This document shows positions 42,290 to 50,851 of a stretch of DNA of 55,393 bases, in pieces. Numbering within the stretch: the stretch's first letter is position 1; the number at the start of each line of letters is the position of its first letter. The notes below the pieces were generated by a model. That model was not told the origin of the DNA, made no database searches, and saw only the letters and a list, made by a program, of their open reading frames with translations. Position numbers and translations under genes: made by a program. This DNA is from Clostridiaceae bacterium (GTDB lineage: Bacteria; Bacillota; Clostridia; Lachnospirales; Lachnospiraceae), in the NCBI GenBank assembly GCA_021200535.1, contig JAJQGL010000022.1, forward strand, positions 1 to 55,393, in the 5' to 3' direction.

Positions 42290-42724
42290 CTATTCAGACA
42301 ATAAAGGATGCCTGATTTCATATTCCTCGTTTTCCGCAATAATCTGCATGGCCTGTCGGTTTGCCGTGTTAATGATCAGCGGGGCTTTCATGTTTACAGA
42401 TGCCTTTTTTACATCCTCCGGCACAGTTGCGATCAAAAAGATAACCAGGTCGTCTGCTTCAAATGCACCAAGCGGTTCTAAAAGATCATCATCCACCACC
42501 GGGTTATATTCCTCCATAATGCGGAACGGATTGACAATCGGCAGTGCGAGCCCTTTTTCTGTCACACACTGCAGCCACGAAAATAACGGTTCGCTTTCCT
42601 CTACATCATAGAGAATCGTATAATCCTTGTATTCATCAAATCCCGGAATTCCCTGTTCAAAATGTATGATTTTTTCCTGTTCAATTTCAATTTCCCCAAA
42701 ATATCTTGTGTCTATCTTTACCAT
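42290..42724 (-). CDS. fliW: flagellar assembly factor FliW
   Basis: 144 aa. FliW binds either flagellin or CsrA, coupling flagellin translation to its export. Landmarks are VKIDTRYFGEIEIEQEKIIH, FEQGIPGFDEYKDYTI, LFSWLQCVTEKGLALPIVNP and DLVIFLIATVPED. ATG follows GAAAGGAAAGGAAC. It lies between flgL and csrA, the usual order in Gram-positive flagellates. Confidence 0.93.
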   Translation of the reverse strand: MVKIDTRYFGEIEIEQEKIIHFEQGIPGFDEYKDYTILYDVEESEPLFSWLQCVTEKGLALPIVNPFRIMEEYNPVVDDDLLEPLGAFEADDLVIFLIATVPEDVKKASVNMKAPLIINTANRQAMQIIAENEEYEIRHPLLSE

Positions 42725-42811
42725 TTTGTTCCTTTCCTTTCATTATTGAAAATGCTGATGCATGTATTCCCGAAAGAGGCCCATACATCAGCGTTTTTTC
42801 GCTTTGAAAAA

Positions 42812-42880
42812 TTGATAATTATATATAATTTTATAATTATATATAATTTTTATATACAGTTTTTATATATAATTCAGCAG
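42812..42880 (-). repeat. AT-rich tandem echo of the flgL 3' end
   Basis: On the minus strand the end of flgL (CTGAATTATATATAA) is followed by three further blocks with the ATTATATATAA or TATATAA core within 55 nt. Units of about 18 bp at 42815-42832 and 42833-42851 are almost identical. Confidence 0.65.
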
Positions 42881-44371
42881 TGATAAACCTAAAATTTTCG
42901 ATGTCGCTAAAAGGGACGCCTGATACAGATTATCCGCCTGTGTCAGATTAATATAAGCATCCGTCAAATCAACACCCTCTGTATCAGACAGCTTTTCTTC
43001 TGTGTTCAGCTGCTGATCCAGCAGCTTGTCATAGGTCAGCTCCAAACGTTTATAACGGGCGCCCAAATCTGCTGTCGCAACGTTAATCGTTTCCTGTACC
43101 TCATCCACCATAGTCAGACCCATGCCAAACGCTTCCGTCATGGCAGAGGTTCGGAGCTTTTGCTCCTCCTCAAGCATATCCTTTAGTTTATTATACGCTT
43201 CCAGCTCATCTTCATCCGTTGTATTGGAAATCAATGTCTCTACATCTTCGATCTGCGCCTCAAGCTGATCCATGGCAAGGATTGTCTCTTCAATATAATC
43301 GATTACTCTGTATATATCTGTGCTGATAACATCCTTCGCCTGAAGATTTACCTGAGAGAGCTGATTGAAATTCACCTCATAGCTGATATCCTGGCCGCTC
43401 GGATCTTCATACTCGGTCACAGCCTTTGAAACCGTGTTGTATTTTGTGCATTCAAAATACATTTCCGGACGGATATCATTTTTATCAAATTCCTTTTTGG
43501 TGTACTGGACGGAGATAGTTGAACCGTTTTCGATCATTTTGGCATACGTGTCACTCGAAAAAATAACTTCTCCGGTATCATAGATATAGACGGCGTCTAC
43601 ACCCAGCGTATCCGGATCGTATGCGTCTGCATCGTCCGAACTCAGCGTGGAAACATTCAGCGTTTCTGAACTCCCGTCAGCCAGCGTTATCTGAATGCTG
43701 ACTGCCTCGCCAGAACTGCTTCCGTCCTGAATGGCTGTGTCGGAACAATTCGAGTAAGCCAGCTGCAGATGATACGCTGTAATCTGTTCCGCCGGATTTT
43801 CCGCATAGTCATCCACCGTCAGCCCATCCGCATATCTTGCACCCGCTTTTACATATGAAATCTTATTGATGCTGTCGGTAGAAAAATTTTCCAGAATTTC
43901 GTATTCCAGTCCATCCTCATCCTCCGGGAAAACAAGCGAGGTGTCTGTCCGGTATCCCGTAAACACATATCTTCCCGCATAATCTGTATTGGCTTCTTCC
44001 TGAAATATTGCTTCTGCATATTCTTTCAAGACAGACAAAACAGATGTGCGCTCTTCCATTCCCAAATAGTCATTTGCACCCTGGTTTAAATAGCCTTTCA
44101 TGTAGGTCAGGATATTTCCAATGTTATCTAATGCCGTCTCTGTTGTATCCATCCAGTCCATTGCATCCTGCACATTTTTTTCCACGTACTGGTTGATTTT
44201 GCTGTATGTTGTCCGCAGCTGCAGTGAGCGGATGGCCACGGTAGGGTCATCCGACGGACGCAGAATTTTCTTCTGGGTCGTATACTGATTCTGCGCGGTC
44301 AGGAGATTATTTTTCGCACTTGCAATATGCGACTGGGAACTATTTGCAATCATTGAATTTGTAACTCGCAT
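42863..44371 (-). CDS. flgL: flagellar hook-associated protein FlgL (HAP3)
   Basis: 502 aa hook-filament junction protein. N-terminal MRVTNSMIANSSQSHIASAK and ILRPSDDPTVAIRSLQLRTT are typical; the C-terminal DAYINLTQADNLYQASLLAT and LGLSLLNYI match the flagellin-like D0 end. A long insert between (about 140-330) makes it larger than the usual 300 residues. ATG has TGGAGGTAAGCG before it. Follows flgK by 21 nt. Confidence 0.92.
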   Translation of the reverse strand: MRVTNSMIANSSQSHIASAKNNLLTAQNQYTTQKKILRPSDDPTVAIRSLQLRTTYSKINQYVEKNVQDAMDWMDTTETALDNIGNILTYMKGYLNQGANDYLGMEERTSVLSVLKEYAEAIFQEEANTDYAGRYVFTGYRTDTSLVFPEDEDGLEYEILENFSTDSINKISYVKAGARYADGLTVDDYAENPAEQITAYHLQLAYSNCSDTAIQDGSSSGEAVSIQITLADGSSETLNVSTLSSDDADAYDPDTLGVDAVYIYDTGEVIFSSDTYAKMIENGSTISVQYTKKEFDKNDIRPEMYFECTKYNTVSKAVTEYEDPSGQDISYEVNFNQLSQVNLQAKDVISTDIYRVIDYIEETILAMDQLEAQIEDVETLISNTTDEDELEAYNKLKDMLEEEQKLRTSAMTEAFGMGLTMVDEVQETINVATADLGARYKRLELTYDKLLDQQLNTEEKLSDTEGVDLTDAYINLTQADNLYQASLLATSKILGLSLLNYI

Positions 44372-44392
44372 CGCTTACCTCCATTCTTGTGC

Positions 44393-46225
44393 CTATACTG
44401 CAGTATCATTGATTAATTTATCCAAAACTTCATTCATGATCGAAAGTACCTTGTACTGGTATGTCAGGAGATTCTGACAGATTACCAGATTCTGCGCTTC
44501 TTCATCCTCATCCACACCGGAAACAGATAACCTTCTGTTTTCAACGGAGTCCCTTAAATTCTCCGCATTTTCACTGGATGTCTCAATTTTTTTGCCATCC
44601 ACTCCGGCTGTCGAAATCATTACCTGCAGGAACGAAGTCGGCGTTCCCTGACGGAACATGGTCGTATCACTGGACAAATCCGACATTTTTAAAAGATTTT
44701 CATTGTTGGCAACCTCATCCGGGGCAGATGCACACGCAAGAAGCGACCCATCCTTTAAAATAGTCTGGTCAACGGATGCGTTTAACGCCGTCATGCTGTA
44801 ATAGGATGTGTAGATATAACCGTCAGCCGCTGCGTCTGACAAAGCAGACGAAATCGTGTACGGCTGCTCAATATCAGTAAAGCGCATCTCTGTGCCGGAG
44901 ACATCATCTGTCGCAATAAATACCTGTTCTCCCAGATCACCGTTCAGGTCGTATCCCTCTGTCTGAATCTGATTGAAATAATAAGAAAACGTACGGACAA
45001 ATTCGTTTAACTGTGACATATAATACGGAATGCCGCGGTAGTCTACCTCATCGCCAATGGTCGCCGTCTTATCTGTCATATCAATGTCCAGCTCTCTGTC
45101 TAAATAAAACGTATATGTGTAGGTTCCGTCCTCATCCACCGTCAGCTCGAAATAATCATATGTATACTCTGCATTGCCGACTGTAATCACACCATCCGTC
45201 TCCGGAATATCTAATTTAAAGAGGGATGTGCTGACTTCACTGTCTCCCTGTATCGTTATGGTCGTACTGCCCTTAGCCCCATCTGTCACCGTGCCGCTAA
45301 AATACTCACCGTTATTGCCGTCGCGGATTTCAATCAGACCCTGCAGCTTGCCGCCAAGCTCGGAATCATACATGTCAAAATCTGCCCCGTTGCTCCAGCG
45401 CAGTGTGTAAAGATTGGAATAATCGTTCTGCGCATTGGTAGTTCCCGTCGTCTCATAGATCAGTGTATTCGTCTCATATGTGTCAACCAGCACCGTGCCT
45501 CCTATGCTGACGATATACTGGTTCAGCCCATTGCCATCGGCAGGCTCCTTTTCTGTCACCTCGACATTGACCAGCTCTGACAGGCTGTCAATAATTGCAG
45601 CGCGCTGGTCCCTCAGATCATTTGCCGTTGTGCCGAATACTTCCAGATTGTTAATCTGCTTGGTCAGGGAAGCAATCTCCTTTGCATATGCATTAATCAG
45701 ATCAACAGTATCTGCAATTTCCGTATTTGCATCCTCCTGAAGCTGTAAAAGATTGTTGGCTGCTTCATTGATCGACTGCATCAGCGTCTCGGCATAAGAA
45801 ACCACCTGCATGCGCTTTGTCGTATCTGTCGCATCCGTTGTCAAATCAGAAATCGTTGTAAAAAACTCATCAATCGCATTGGTAATTCCGCCGCTGTCAG
45901 AATCATCCACCCAGAGATAATCCTGGATAGAATCCATATAATATTGCATGGTGCTGTACATGCCGTAATCCGAATTGCTGGCACGGTATTTCTCATCCAG
46001 ATAGATATCTCTTGTGCTTTCTATGCCTGTTACCACAACGCCTGCCCCCTGCACGCCATAAGAGGTTCCCAGGGAAAGGCCTTCGCCGGCAGTCTGTGTA
46101 ACCGTCTGTTTACTGTAGCCTGTCGTCTGCACATTTGCAATATTATGTGCCGTTGTATTTAATGCCGCATTATATGCATTCATGCCGGATGCCGCAATCG
46201 TAAGTCCCCAAAATGTTGAAGCCAT
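44393..46225 (-). CDS. flgK: flagellar hook-associated protein FlgK, second copy
   Basis: 610 aa. N-terminal FWGLTIAASGMNAYNAALNT, then HNIANVQTTGYSKQTV (the rod/hook ANxxTxGY signature), and the FlgK-typical NDLRDQRAAIIDSLSELVNV at about 205. The C-terminal VDEDEEAQNLVICQNLLTYQ and MNEVLDKLIN complete it. It is adjacent to, and clearly different from, the FlgK at 46244 (614-residue class both). ATG follows AGGAGGGAATGAT. Two hook-filament junction proteins in tandem are unusual, and could assemble in one junction or alternate. Confidence 0.9.
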   Translation of the reverse strand: MASTFWGLTIAASGMNAYNAALNTTAHNIANVQTTGYSKQTVTQTAGEGLSLGTSYGVQGAGVVVTGIESTRDIYLDEKYRASNSDYGMYSTMQYYMDSIQDYLWVDDSDSGGITNAIDEFFTTISDLTTDATDTTKRMQVVSYAETLMQSINEAANNLLQLQEDANTEIADTVDLINAYAKEIASLTKQINNLEVFGTTANDLRDQRAAIIDSLSELVNVEVTEKEPADGNGLNQYIVSIGGTVLVDTYETNTLIYETTGTTNAQNDYSNLYTLRWSNGADFDMYDSELGGKLQGLIEIRDGNNGEYFSGTVTDGAKGSTTITIQGDSEVSTSLFKLDIPETDGVITVGNAEYTYDYFELTVDEDGTYTYTFYLDRELDIDMTDKTATIGDEVDYRGIPYYMSQLNEFVRTFSYYFNQIQTEGYDLNGDLGEQVFIATDDVSGTEMRFTDIEQPYTISSALSDAAADGYIYTSYYSMTALNASVDQTILKDGSLLACASAPDEVANNENLLKMSDLSSDTTMFRQGTPTSFLQVMISTAGVDGKKIETSSENAENLRDSVENRRLSVSGVDEDEEAQNLVICQNLLTYQYKVLSIMNEVLDKLINDTAV

Positions 46226-46243
46226 ATCATTCCCTCCTGTCTG

Positions 46244-48097
46244 TTATCCAAGCCGTTCAATCAGATGCTCCAGCATGGCATCTACGGTTGTAATATATCT
46301 CGAAGCCGCATTGTAAGCATGCTGGTACATGAGCAGATTGATCATATCTTCTTCTGTAGATACACCTGAAATCTGCTGCCGTTTGTCCTCTACGCCTTCC
46401 ACCAGCGTTGTCTGTGTATCGACCATACTGTCCCAGGTCATGCCCTGCACGGCAAGCGCACCAATCATTGCCGTGTAAAAATCGTTGACATTGTATGTGG
46501 ACAGGGTATTCGGGTCTAACACAAGGTCCTCTGTATTCCAGGAATCCAGAATATTCTGAAAAACATCATAGTCATATTCATCTGTCCTTCCCGCTGCCGA
46601 ATTTGCCTTGACCGGAAGGTAAGAATAATTCCCCTGAACCGTCTGGTTAATTTCCAGATTCTGCAGTGTATACAATGTGCTGGTATCAGATGGATCCTCT
46701 TCATTGTATACGTATAATTTATAGGTGCCGTCTCCCAAATCCTGTGTAACAGCAATCGGATTGCCATCCTCATCAAGCACCTGATTGCCATCTTCGTCTG
46801 TCTGGTAAACCGGATAATCCAGAATATATGTTGTATAGCGTTCCTGTGAACTCCGGGAAATTACCTCTGTCCCAATGGTGGCATCATCATCTGTTCCAAC
46901 CGGACAATTTGTGGCATCAAGAACCTTAACCATGCCGGTAATCTCGTTGCCATCTGCATCCTGAATGCCCAGACCGGATAAATTGGTTGAAACATTCGGT
47001 GCAAACGCATCATTGATTGCTGTAACAATTTTATTGATCAACAGGTCAAACTGTGCCTCTATGTTCTGCAGCAGGCAGCTGCCTGTGGTATTGTTATATT
47101 CATCCAGCTCATCCTTTGTCGGATCAGTCGGAATGTCTGTATAATATCCGTAATTGTTTCCTCTCGCCACCAAAATACCAAGCAGCGATCCCATGTCAGT
47201 ATCGTCCTCATACGAATATGCTTTGTCAAGGTTGTAAACCTCGCCGTATCCGCTGTCCGCCCATTTGACGGTATACAGCGGCGAAGTCGCCGTCACAACA
47301 AGATTTCCATTCTCATCATATTCTTCATACTGAATCTTTTCACAGGTCATATGATAGCTGGTAGAATCCTCTACCAGAGGAGCATTATTGATTCGGATGG
47401 TTACCTGGCTGTTGCTTTCGTAATACTCAAAATCCGTGTACGTTGCCAGCTCATCCATCAAAAGGTTTCTGGCATCCCGCAGATCATTTGCGTTTTCAAC
47501 ACCGGACGCCTCAATCTTTGCAATCTGCACATTCAGGTCTGCTATCTGATCTGCTATCGAGTTGATCGCTTCTACCTGTGAGACGATCTGTGTGTTCAGG
47601 TTTACCTGATAATCCTTTAATGCCGTATAGACATTTTGCGCCTGCTCCAAAAAGGCTTCCACCTGTGCGATAAACAATTCCCTGTTTGTAATGCTCTCCG
47701 GATTGGTAGAAAGCTCCTGTACTGTATCCCACAGCTCACTCAGCGCATCATTAAATTCAACGCCTTCCATCTCGCCGAAAATGTCTTCCACTTCTTCTTC
47801 CGTTGCCTGCAAAACTTCGTAAAAGCTGAGGCGGCTGGTCTCAACGCGGTACTCTTTATCCAAAAACTGATCCCGTATCTGGCGGATCAGCGCAACCGAT
47901 GTACCGGAGCCGACCTGCAATGTGCTGGTCGATGTGACTTTATAGGTCTGGTAATAAGTGTCTGTGCTGATATTCTGCTGTCTGGTATATCCCTCAGTCG
48001 CTGTATTTGCCAGATTGTGCGCCGATGTGTTAATCCCGGACTGCGCTGCCTGTAAACCAGACACACCGGCATTAAAACTTGTCAATAAACTGCTCAT
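46244..48097 (-). CDS. flgK: flagellar hook-associated protein FlgK, first copy
   Basis: 617 aa. N-terminal LLTSFNAGVSGLQAAQSGIN, HNLANTATEGYTRQQ, and NDLRDARNLLMDELATYTDF at about 205. C-terminal VSTEEDMINLLMYQHAYNAA and ITTVDAMLEHLIERLG are the standard FlgK end. The domain order equals that of the second copy, with low identity outside the termini, so this is an old duplication. The gap of about 210 nt to flgN holds a hairpin and a low-complexity tract. Confidence 0.92.
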   Translation of the reverse strand: MSSLLTSFNAGVSGLQAAQSGINTSAHNLANTATEGYTRQQNISTDTYYQTYKVTSTSTLQVGSGTSVALIRQIRDQFLDKEYRVETSRLSFYEVLQATEEEVEDIFGEMEGVEFNDALSELWDTVQELSTNPESITNRELFIAQVEAFLEQAQNVYTALKDYQVNLNTQIVSQVEAINSIADQIADLNVQIAKIEASGVENANDLRDARNLLMDELATYTDFEYYESNSQVTIRINNAPLVEDSTSYHMTCEKIQYEEYDENGNLVVTATSPLYTVKWADSGYGEVYNLDKAYSYEDDTDMGSLLGILVARGNNYGYYTDIPTDPTKDELDEYNNTTGSCLLQNIEAQFDLLINKIVTAINDAFAPNVSTNLSGLGIQDADGNEITGMVKVLDATNCPVGTDDDATIGTEVISRSSQERYTTYILDYPVYQTDEDGNQVLDEDGNPIAVTQDLGDGTYKLYVYNEEDPSDTSTLYTLQNLEINQTVQGNYSYLPVKANSAAGRTDEYDYDVFQNILDSWNTEDLVLDPNTLSTYNVNDFYTAMIGALAVQGMTWDSMVDTQTTLVEGVEDKRQQISGVSTEEDMINLLMYQHAYNAASRYITTVDAMLEHLIERLG

Positions 48098-48104
48098 ATT
48101 GCAC

Positions 48105-48240
48105 CTCTTTTCTATTCTGCTGTCTGCTTTGCTTTACTGTCTGTTTCGCTTCACTGTCTGCTCTGTTTTTTCTGCTCAGCTTTGCTGTTTCTGTCCTTTT
48201 CTGCTCTGCTTTTTTTCTGCTATTCTCTGCAGCACTGCTT
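48105..48240 (-). repeat. low-complexity AGCAGA/ACAGTAAAGC tract upstream of flgK
   Basis: On the minus strand the flgK leader is nearly free of T and is built from AGCAGA, GAAACAG and ACAGTAAAGC pieces. It may be a much-decayed satellite of the flgN end GCAAAACAGTAA. A 65-aa frame through it is likely not a gene. Confidence 0.5.
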
Positions 48241-48281
48241 TTTATACATAAAAAGACACGGTATATCACGAAAAGGATATC

Positions 48282-48306
48282 CGGAAACCGGTGATGCCGG
48301 TTTCCG
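48282..48306 (-). terminator. hairpin after flgN
   Basis: CGGAAACCGG (48282-48291) pairs with 48297-48306, loop of five, right after the flgN stop. It is followed by GGATATCCTTTT on the minus strand, so it is at most a weak or processing-type terminator between flgN and flgK. Confidence 0.5.
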
Positions 48307-48310
48307 ATAA

Positions 48311-48826
48311 TTACTGTTTTGCATCAAATGCGCCGGCGCTGTAACCTGTGTCGTAGCTGGTTGAGGCATTTTTATTGTAATTATTTACCCCTGGTGACAT
48401 CCGTGTACTCTGAATAAAATTCATGTTGAACTCTATCATTTCAAGGGAATTTTCTATTAAATTTTTATTTTTAACATTTATTTCTACAAGCTGTTTCATA
48501 ACTGTTTTCAGCGAATCGTGAAGCGCCGCCAGCTTCTTTCTCTCTTCGGGCTGTTTTTCCATCAGCGCCGCCAGAGTTCCAAGATCCAGCGTGTCGGCGT
48601 CTTTATTCAGGACAACAGCGATATTTGCGATCACTTCCTCCCTCTTTTTTCCTAAAAGGTTCGCCTGATCAATCAGCTGCTGTTCCTGCATGGTCACTTC
48701 TTCCAATTCGCTTAAGTTGTCCCGGACCAGAATCCCTGTTTTCTTTTCCGATACCGGAATCAGCTTTTCATAAATCTCACGCTCTTTTTCAAGCGTGTCG
48801 ATAAGCTCTTCCATTAAACTGGCCAA
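48311..48826 (-). CDS. flgN: flagellar chaperone FlgN-like protein
   Basis: 171 aa helical protein. MEELIDTLEKEREIYEKLIP and ISV-type EKKTGILVRDNLSELEEVTM with EQQLIDQANLLGKKREEVIA are typical of FlgN, the export chaperone of FlgK and FlgL, which follow downstream. A disordered tail ends DAKQ. It follows flgM by 16 nt. Confidence 0.85.
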   Translation of the reverse strand: MASLMEELIDTLEKEREIYEKLIPVSEKKTGILVRDNLSELEEVTMQEQQLIDQANLLGKKREEVIANIAVVLNKDADTLDLGTLAALMEKQPEERKKLAALHDSLKTVMKQLVEINVKNKNLIENSLEMIEFNMNFIQSTRMSPGVNNYNKNASTSYDTGYSAGAFDAKQ

Positions 48827-48842
48827 TGCATAACCTCATTTC

Positions 48843-49121
48843 TTATAATTGAATATCAAAACATCTGCTCACAATTTTTTCTGCAATCTCCTGTGAGGAA
48901 ACATTATATGTGCCGGAAGCTAATGCTTCTTTATAATACGCAACCTTGTCTTCCCTGACATCTGCCGCTTCGCTGACTGCTTTTTTCGCCACCTGATAAT
49001 CCCTGGCAGATTGAGAGATCTCATAAGCATCCTGTTTCTTTACATCATCTGCCTTGCCAACCTTTTTTGCACTGCTCGGCTGATATACCTGGCTAACATG
49101 ATTCAATGCATCTACTCTCAT
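48843..49121 (-). CDS. flgM: anti-sigma-28 factor FlgM
   Basis: 92 aa. The short N-terminal MRVDALNHVSQVYQ and the C-terminal sigma-binding half DAYEISQSARDYQVAKKAV, VREDKVAYYKEALASGTYNV and ISSQ-type SSQEIAEKIV fit FlgM. It holds sigma-28 inactive until exported through the finished hook. Start at 49121 with GGTGGTGATT upstream. It is first in the operon and itself behind a sigma-28 promoter, giving feedback. Confidence 0.9.
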   Translation of the reverse strand: MRVDALNHVSQVYQPSSAKKVGKADDVKKQDAYEISQSARDYQVAKKAVSEAADVREDKVAYYKEALASGTYNVSSQEIAEKIVSRCFDIQL

Positions 49122-49164
49122 TTTAATCACCACCTATAAATATTCTTTAACATTTTCATTATAT

Positions 49165-49191
49165 GTATCGGTGAAATTTGGGAATACTTTA
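49165..49191 (-). promoter_or_regulatory. sigma-28 promoter of the flgM operon
   Basis: TAAA (49188-49191), 15 nt, ACCGATAC (49165-49172) on the minus strand, about 40 nt before the flgM start. Confidence 0.85.
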
Positions 49192-49220
49192 GCCCTGCCC
49201 GGAATTTTTTGCAGAAGAAA

Positions 49221-49241
49221 AACCGGAACATCGTTCCGGTT
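49221..49241 (-). terminator. lysA terminator
   Basis: AACCGGAAC and GTTCCGGTT with a 3-nt loop, followed by TTTCTTCTG on the minus strand. It lies about 100 nt past the lysA stop, with the satellite tract between, and just before the flgM promoter. Confidence 0.75.
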
Positions 49242-49244
49242 TCC

Positions 49245-49345
49245 CTGCTTTCATACTGTTTCTTACTGTTTTACGTTTCCTATTTTTTACTTTTTTTCAC
49301 TGTTTTTTACTGTTTTACTTTTTCTATTTTTCTTACTGTTTTTTA
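49245..49345 (-). repeat. degenerate ACAGTAA satellite after lysA
   Basis: On the minus strand the lysA stop is followed by about 100 nt of A-rich units containing AACAGTAA, AACAGTGA or AAAGTAAAA, each with a possible stop codon. The unit length is irregular (10-15). Confidence 0.55.
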
Positions 49346-50611
49346 ATATTTCATATCTTTCAGAATGTCCGAAAAATCAAAAGTCGCGAAGTAATCTTTT
49401 GGTGTCTCGGCGCGCCTGATCAGCTGTACGCTGCCATCTTCTTTTAACAGAAGCTCCGCAGATTTTAACCTGCCGTTGTAGTTATAACCCATTGCGAAGC
49501 CATGTGCGCCGGTGTCGTGAATAAAAAGATAGTCTCCCTTCTCAATCTGAGGCAGCATTCTGTCTACTGCAAATTTATCGTTATTCTCACAGAGCGAACC
49601 GGTAACATCGTATTTGTGGTCACACGGTTCGTTTTCCTTCCCCAGCACCGTAATATGATGGTACGCACCGTACATGGCCGGGCGCATCAGATTGACTGCA
49701 CACGCGTCCACACCGATATACTCTTTATGAATATGCTTTTCATGGATTGCCTTTGTCACAAGACCGCCGTACGGCGCCAGCATGAAACGTCCCAGCTCTG
49801 TAAATATAGACACATCCCCCAGTCCCGCAGGAACCATGACCGCTTCAAACTGCTTCCTCACACCGTCGCCGATTACCGCAATGTCATTTGGTTCTCTGTC
49901 CGGTGTATACGGCACTCCCACGCCGCCAGACAGATTAATAAATGCAATGTCTGCACCGGTTGCCTCTTTTACCTCGACTGCCAGCGCAAATAAAATCCCG
50001 GCAAGGGTTGGATAATATTCGTTCGTCACAGTGTTGCTCGCAAGAAATGCGTGAATCCCAAAACGCTTTACGCCCAATTCCTTTAATCTGTTAAAAGCTT
50101 CGATCAGCTGTTCTTTCGTCATGCCGTACTTTGCATCGCCCGGATTGTCCATGATTTCCGTTCCCATCTGGAACACGCCGCCCGGGTTAAAACGGCAGCA
50201 AACCGTCTCCGGAATCTCTGTCTCAGCCCTTAAGCAATCAATATGGGTAATATCATCCAGATTAATATAAGCCCCCATCTCGTTTGCCATCCGAAATTCT
50301 CCTTCCGGCGTGTCATTGGAGGAAAACATGATATCGCTCCCTGAAAATCCGCATGCATCCGACAGCATCAGCTCTGTCGCAGAGGAGCAGTCTACGCCGC
50401 AGCCCTCCTCCTGCAGTATCTTCAAAATATACGGATTCGGCGTTGCCTTAACTGCAAAATATTCCTTATAGCCCTTGTTCCATGAAAAAGCCTGTTTCAG
50501 CTTCCGGGCATTCTCGCGAATCGCCTTTTCATCATAAATATGAAACGGCGTTGGGTATGTCTCTGCTATCTTTTCAATCTGTTCTTTCGTCACAAACGGT
50601 ATCTTTTTCAT
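49343..50611 (-). CDS. lysA: diaminopimelate decarboxylase
   Basis: 422 aa PLP enzyme of fold III that decarboxylates meso-diaminopimelate to lysine. PLP lysine in EYFAVKATPNP (about 52); glycine-rich FINLSGGVGVPY (about 220); second-subunit catalytic Cys in VTGSLCENNDKFA (about 343); and HDTGAHGFAMGYNYNGRLKS at the end. A related carboxynorspermidine decarboxylase is less likely given these motifs. ATG follows AAAGGAATTGACGTAA. A single gene divergent from the topoisomerase pair. Confidence 0.88.
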   Translation of the reverse strand: MKKIPFVTKEQIEKIAETYPTPFHIYDEKAIRENARKLKQAFSWNKGYKEYFAVKATPNPYILKILQEEGCGVDCSSATELMLSDACGFSGSDIMFSSNDTPEGEFRMANEMGAYINLDDITHIDCLRAETEIPETVCCRFNPGGVFQMGTEIMDNPGDAKYGMTKEQLIEAFNRLKELGVKRFGIHAFLASNTVTNEYYPTLAGILFALAVEVKEATGADIAFINLSGGVGVPYTPDREPNDIAVIGDGVRKQFEAVMVPAGLGDVSIFTELGRFMLAPYGGLVTKAIHEKHIHKEYIGVDACAVNLMRPAMYGAYHHITVLGKENEPCDHKYDVTGSLCENNDKFAVDRMLPQIEKGDYLFIHDTGAHGFAMGYNYNGRLKSAELLLKEDGSVQLIRRAETPKDYFATFDFSDILKDMKY

Positions 50612-50711
50612 TTACGTCAATTCCTTTCTGCTTTATCTTATCGCATCACACCTGCTTTGCTTTGCACTCCCTGATTCTATCATCATTTAGCCCCCATTTC
50701 AATATTAGAAT

Positions 50712-50741
50712 TTGCATTCTTTTTTTTCTTTGTGTTATAAT
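50712..50741 (+). promoter_or_regulatory. sigma-A promoter of the topoisomerase operon
   Basis: TTGCAT (50712-50717), 18 bp including a T8 run, and TATAAT (50736-50741), about 110 nt before the start at 50852. Confidence 0.7.
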
Positions 50742-50851
50742 CGTTACTATTCATAATTCATCTGAATTTACTGACAGAATCACCGCGCTTGTACGCGTTG
50801 CTTGCACAAATATTGCTTTATGCGCAAAAAATGCGCAGAAATGAGGAAAAC

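Noticed and set aside
48072-48269. 65-aa charged ORF on the minus strand overlapping the flgK start
   Set aside because: It is made of the low-complexity AGCAGA tract and runs into flgK in another frame; no ribosome binding site.
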